Below are positions 30,379 to 32,622 of a DNA stretch of 32,622 bases, in pieces. The stretch lies in contig CAISKG010000538.1 of assembly GCA_903885855.1 (NCBI GenBank), forward strand, positions 1-32,622. Direction: 5' to 3'. Each line of letters opens with the position of its first letter. Positions within the stretch are counted from its first letter, which is position 1. The notes under the pieces are model-generated. The model was not told the origin of the DNA, searched no databases, and was given only the letters and a program-made list of their open reading frames with translations. The position numbers and the translations under genes are program-made. This DNA is from an uncultured Planctomycetaceae bacterium (GTDB lineage Bacteria; Planctomycetota; Planctomycetia; Pirellulales; UBA1268).

Positions 30379-31293
30379 ATGCGGGCACTGGTGACCGGGG
30401 CGACGGGGTTCGTGGGGCCGCGCCTCCTCCGGCTGCTCGACAAGCCGGTGGTCCTCTCGCGCGATCCGGCGCGGGCGGCGAAGTCGATCGGCACGCTCGC
30501 CGGGCGGATCGTGGCCTGGGACCCGATGCGCGGCCCGCCGCCGGCGACCGCCTTCGAGGGGATCGACGCCGTCTTCCATCTGGCGGGGGAATCGGTCGCC
30601 GACGGACGGTGGACCGCGGAACGGAAGCGCCGCATCCGCGAGACGCGCACCGTCGGCACGCGGCACCTGGTGCAGGGGATCGCCCAGGCGGAGCGGCGGC
30701 CGGAGGTGCTCGTGTCGGCCTCCGCGGTCGGCTACTACGGCAATCGCGGCGACGAGGAATTGACCGAGCAGGCGGCGCCGGGGAGCGACTTCCTCGCCGA
30801 GGTCTGCGTGGCCTGGGAGGCGGAGGCCTCGGCGGCGCGCGAGTTGGGGGTGCGGGTCGTGCCGGCCCGCACCGGCATCGTGCTCGGCGCCGGCGGCGGG
30901 GCGCTGGGCAAGATGCTGCTGCCCTTCAAGCTCGGTGCCGGCGGCCCGTTGGGCAACGGGAAGCAGTGGATGCCCTGGATCCACGTCGCCGATCTGGCCC
31001 GGATGTACGTCCACGCCGCCGAGACCGCGGCGCTCGCCGGCCCCATGAACGCCGTGGCCCCCAATCCCGTGCGCAACGCCGACTTCACCCGCGCCCTGGG
31101 CCGCCAGCTGCGCCGGCCCGCCTTCATGCCGGCGCCGTACTTCGGCCTGCGGATCGTGTTCGGGGAGTTCGCCCAGGTGCTCTTCGACTCGCAGCGGGTC
31201 ATCCCCCGGGCGGCGCTCGAGAGCGGCTTCATCTTCCGCTATCCCGACCTGGCCGGGGCTCTGGCCGACATCCTCTCCACCGCCGCCGCCTAG
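30379..31293 (+). CDS. TIGR01777-family epimerase-like SDR oxidoreductase (YfcH-like)
   Basis: This 304-residue extended short-chain dehydrogenase matches the TIGR01777 family (YfcH; human SDR39U1). The NAD(P) loop is VTGATGFVGPRLL (5-17), followed by FHLAGESVADGRWT (66-79), the active-site-region motif SASAVGYYGNRGDE (113-126), and ARTGIVLGAGGGALGKMLLPFKLGAGGPLGNGKQ-type sequence (163-196). WMPWIHVADLARM comes next, and a DUF1731 C-terminal domain has FMPAPYFGLRIVFGEFAQVL and SQRVIPRAALESGFIFRYP. The physiological substrate of the family is not established. ATG 30379 has GGAGG five bases upstream. It diverges from the MFS gene and is closed by a terminator. Confidence 0.93.
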   Translation: MRALVTGATGFVGPRLLRLLDKPVVLSRDPARAAKSIGTLAGRIVAWDPMRGPPPATAFEGIDAVFHLAGESVADGRWTAERKRRIRETRTVGTRHLVQGIAQAERRPEVLVSASAVGYYGNRGDEELTEQAAPGSDFLAEVCVAWEAEASAARELGVRVVPARTGIVLGAGGGALGKMLLPFKLGAGGPLGNGKQWMPWIHVADLARMYVHAAETAALAGPMNAVAPNPVRNADFTRALGRQLRRPAFMPAPYFGLRIVFGEFAQVLFDSQRVIPRAALESGFIFRYPDLAGALADILSTAAA

Positions 31294-31343
31294 CAGGCAG
31301 TGGACGACGTGATCCGTCGCCGGATGCGGCGGCAGGCACCCGG

Positions 31344-31361
31344 AAAAAGCCTCGGCTTTTT
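31344..31361. terminator. Bidirectional intrinsic terminator
   Basis: AAAAAGCC-TC-GGCTTTTT forms a short stem (seven pairs around CTCG) with A-run and T-run arms. It reads as a terminator on both strands, between the epimerase gene (+, stop at 31293) and the Sua5 gene (-, stop at 31464). Confidence 0.8.
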
Positions 31362-31463
31362 CAGGGGGCCCGGCAGTGGAAAGCCACGCCGGCCGGTACG
31401 CGGCCGGTGGGGTCGGGGATGACTTTTTCCACGGACGGCTCGCTGTCCCCGGTGGCCGCGGGC

Positions 31464-32570
31464 TCACGTTCCCTCGTCCTGCCCGTCGTCGCCCTCCTCC
31501 TCCGCGGCGGCCCCGGCGGCGGCGCGGAACAGCCGGTCGCGGACGCCGCGCCAGCCGGGCTCGTCGGGGGGTTCGTCGATGACGATCCGGTCGAGCGACC
31601 GCTTGTCGGCGGCATGGAGCATCGCGTAGAGCAGGGCCGCGTAGGCATCCGGCTCGGCGGGCATGGGCACGACGATCGCGTCCGGAAACGCGGCGGCGAT
31701 CCGCCGGGTGCGCTCCGCCGCCGCGGCGGTGGTCATCCAGACCACGCGCCGCCCCTCGCGGGCAAGCGCCTCGACGCGGTCCGCCGCCCGTGGAACCACC
31801 TCGAGCGCCGTGCGCGGGCAGTAGTGCCGCGCCAGGCGGCCGGGGGAGCGGCTCGCGCCGTCGGCGGCGGTGTCGGCGCCCGCCTCGGCCACCCCGTCGA
31901 GGCCGAGGATCGCGGCGAGCGCCGCCGCGCCCAGCGGCCCCGGGCGCAGGATCAGCGGCGGCGTCACGGTGCAGTCGACCACCGTGGACTCGATGCCGCG
32001 GCCGCAGGGGCCCGCGTCGAGGATCAGGTCGACCTTCGCGCCCAGCCCCTCGAGGACGTGCGCCGCGGTGGTGGGGGAGAGCCGCAGCGACCGGTTGGCG
32101 CTGGGGGCCGCCAGCGGCAGGCCCAGTCGCGTGATGAGCCGCCGGGCGATGGGGTGGTCGGGACAGCGCAGGGCCACGGTCGGGCCGCCGGCCGTGACGC
32201 GATCGGGCACCTCGGTCGATGTGGGCACCACCACCGTCACCGGGCCCGGCCAGCAGGCCGCCGCGACCCGCTCGGCCGCGGCAGGCCAGGCCGCGGCGAG
32301 CCTCCGCGCCATCGGGATCCCGTCGACGTGGACGATGAGCGGGTTGGTGGCGGAGCGCCCCTTGGCGATGTAGATCCGCTCCACCGCCTGCTCGTCGAGC
32401 GCCACCGCGGCCAGGCCGTAGACGGTCTCGGTGGGGATCGCCACCAGCCCGCCGCGGCGCAGCACCGCGCAGGCGCGGTCGATGGCGGCGTCCGTCTCGG
32501 GCGGGGGCTCCGGGGCGCCCGCCGGCCAGCGCACGCGGAGGACGTCGGGCAGGGCATGGTCCATCGGCAC
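31464..32570 (-). CDS. sua5: Threonylcarbamoyl-AMP synthase, long Sua5 type
   Basis: Sua5/TsaC makes threonylcarbamoyl-AMP from threonine, bicarbonate and ATP for the t6A37 modification of ANN-decoding tRNAs. Residues 25-220 are the YrdC domain: GGLVAIPTETVYGLAAVAL (40-58), IYIAKGRSATNPLIVHV (66-82; K70, R72), WPGPVTVVV (107-115), ALRCPDHPIA, APSANRS (155-161) and GIESTVVDC. The linker SPGRLARHYCP (242-252) and residues 253-350 are the Sua5 domain, so this is the long form rather than short TsaC. The tail is acidic (EEEGDDGQDEGT). Start: GTG 32570 has GGAG at the ideal seven-base distance; ATG 32564 two codons later is the alternative. Nothing is recognisable in the last 50 bases of the window beyond the ribosome site. 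Confidence 0.94.
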   Translation of the reverse strand: MPMDHALPDVLRVRWPAGAPEPPPETDAAIDRACAVLRRGGLVAIPTETVYGLAAVALDEQAVERIYIAKGRSATNPLIVHVDGIPMARRLAAAWPAAAERVAAACWPGPVTVVVPTSTEVPDRVTAGGPTVALRCPDHPIARRLITRLGLPLAAPSANRSLRLSPTTAAHVLEGLGAKVDLILDAGPCGRGIESTVVDCTVTPPLILRPGPLGAAALAAILGLDGVAEAGADTAADGASRSPGRLARHYCPRTALEVVPRAADRVEALAREGRRVVWMTTAAAAERTRRIAAAFPDAIVVPMPAEPDAYAALLYAMLHAADKRSLDRIVIDEPPDEPGWRGVRDRLFRAAAGAAAEEEGDDGQDEGT

Positions 32571-32622
32571 GATCGGGCTCCAGCGAGGCTCGACGGACGG
32601 GCGGGCCGGGCCGGCGCTGCCC

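Noticed and set aside
1..32622. Mobile element, prophage, defence island or tRNA-linked insertion
   Set aside because: No transposase, integrase, toxin-antitoxin, restriction or tRNA gene was found, and base composition looks even throughout.

Overview
The window is very GC-rich (well above 70% by eye) and gene-dense. It looks chromosomal and comes from a member of the Planctomycetota. The main evidence is a secreted Ser/Gly/Tyr-repeat protein ending in two TIGR03000-type domains, a family known mainly from planctomycetes. An HTTM protein with its short 'YRFFAPDPGPGH' partner, a minimal Hanks-type kinase and a FkbM methyltransferase fit the same picture. I see no tRNA, rRNA, CRISPR array, transposase, integrase or phage gene.

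Layout. Positions 1-3555 hold the end of a hypothetical LolA-like gene (+), pdxA (-), a four-helix membrane protein (+) and a ZIP metal transporter (-); the two convergent pairs overlap at their 3' ends. At 3867-6630 lies a glycan-modification pair (+): a GT4 glycosyltransferase fused to a SAM methyltransferase, then a FkbM methyltransferase. At 6731-7447 there is a YdjM/DUF457 membrane hydrolase (-). It is followed by about 700 bases with no convincing gene, then a CvpA-family protein (+, 8161-9084) whose 3' half is full of G-runs.

Positions 9201-14711 form a minus-strand run of six genes: a one-helix partner, the HTTM protein, asd, truA, a small Ser/Thr kinase and accA. At 14893-16077 the TIGR03000 repeat protein stands alone, with its own candidate promoter and a textbook intrinsic terminator. 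At 16403-18516 an exported FKBP prolyl isomerase is translationally coupled to an exported protein-L-isoaspartate methyltransferase, apparently a two-gene unit for protein repair outside the cytoplasm. At 18681-26910 a second minus-strand run reads: RND adaptor, HME-type RND pump, MazG-like pyrophosphohydrolase, large GldG-like membrane protein, ABC ATPase. leuA (+) diverges from it at 27123. An MFS permease (-) and a TIGR01777 epimerase-like gene (+) diverge from a shared AT-rich spot near 30287. A Sua5-type threonylcarbamoyl-AMP synthase (-) closes the window behind a bidirectional terminator.

Most genes are housekeeping (vitamin B6, lysine/threonine, leucine, fatty acids, tRNA modification) mixed with envelope functions. 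The five minus-strand ATGA stop/start overlaps show strong translational coupling and define which genes act together. I did not find a clearly new defence or mobile system. The most unusual items are the secreted PCMT with a fused beta-sandwich domain, the MazG/GldG-like/ABC-ATPase chain without a permease, the glycosyltransferase-methyltransferase fusion, the G-run tract in the CvpA gene, and a kinase with DYA in place of DFG.
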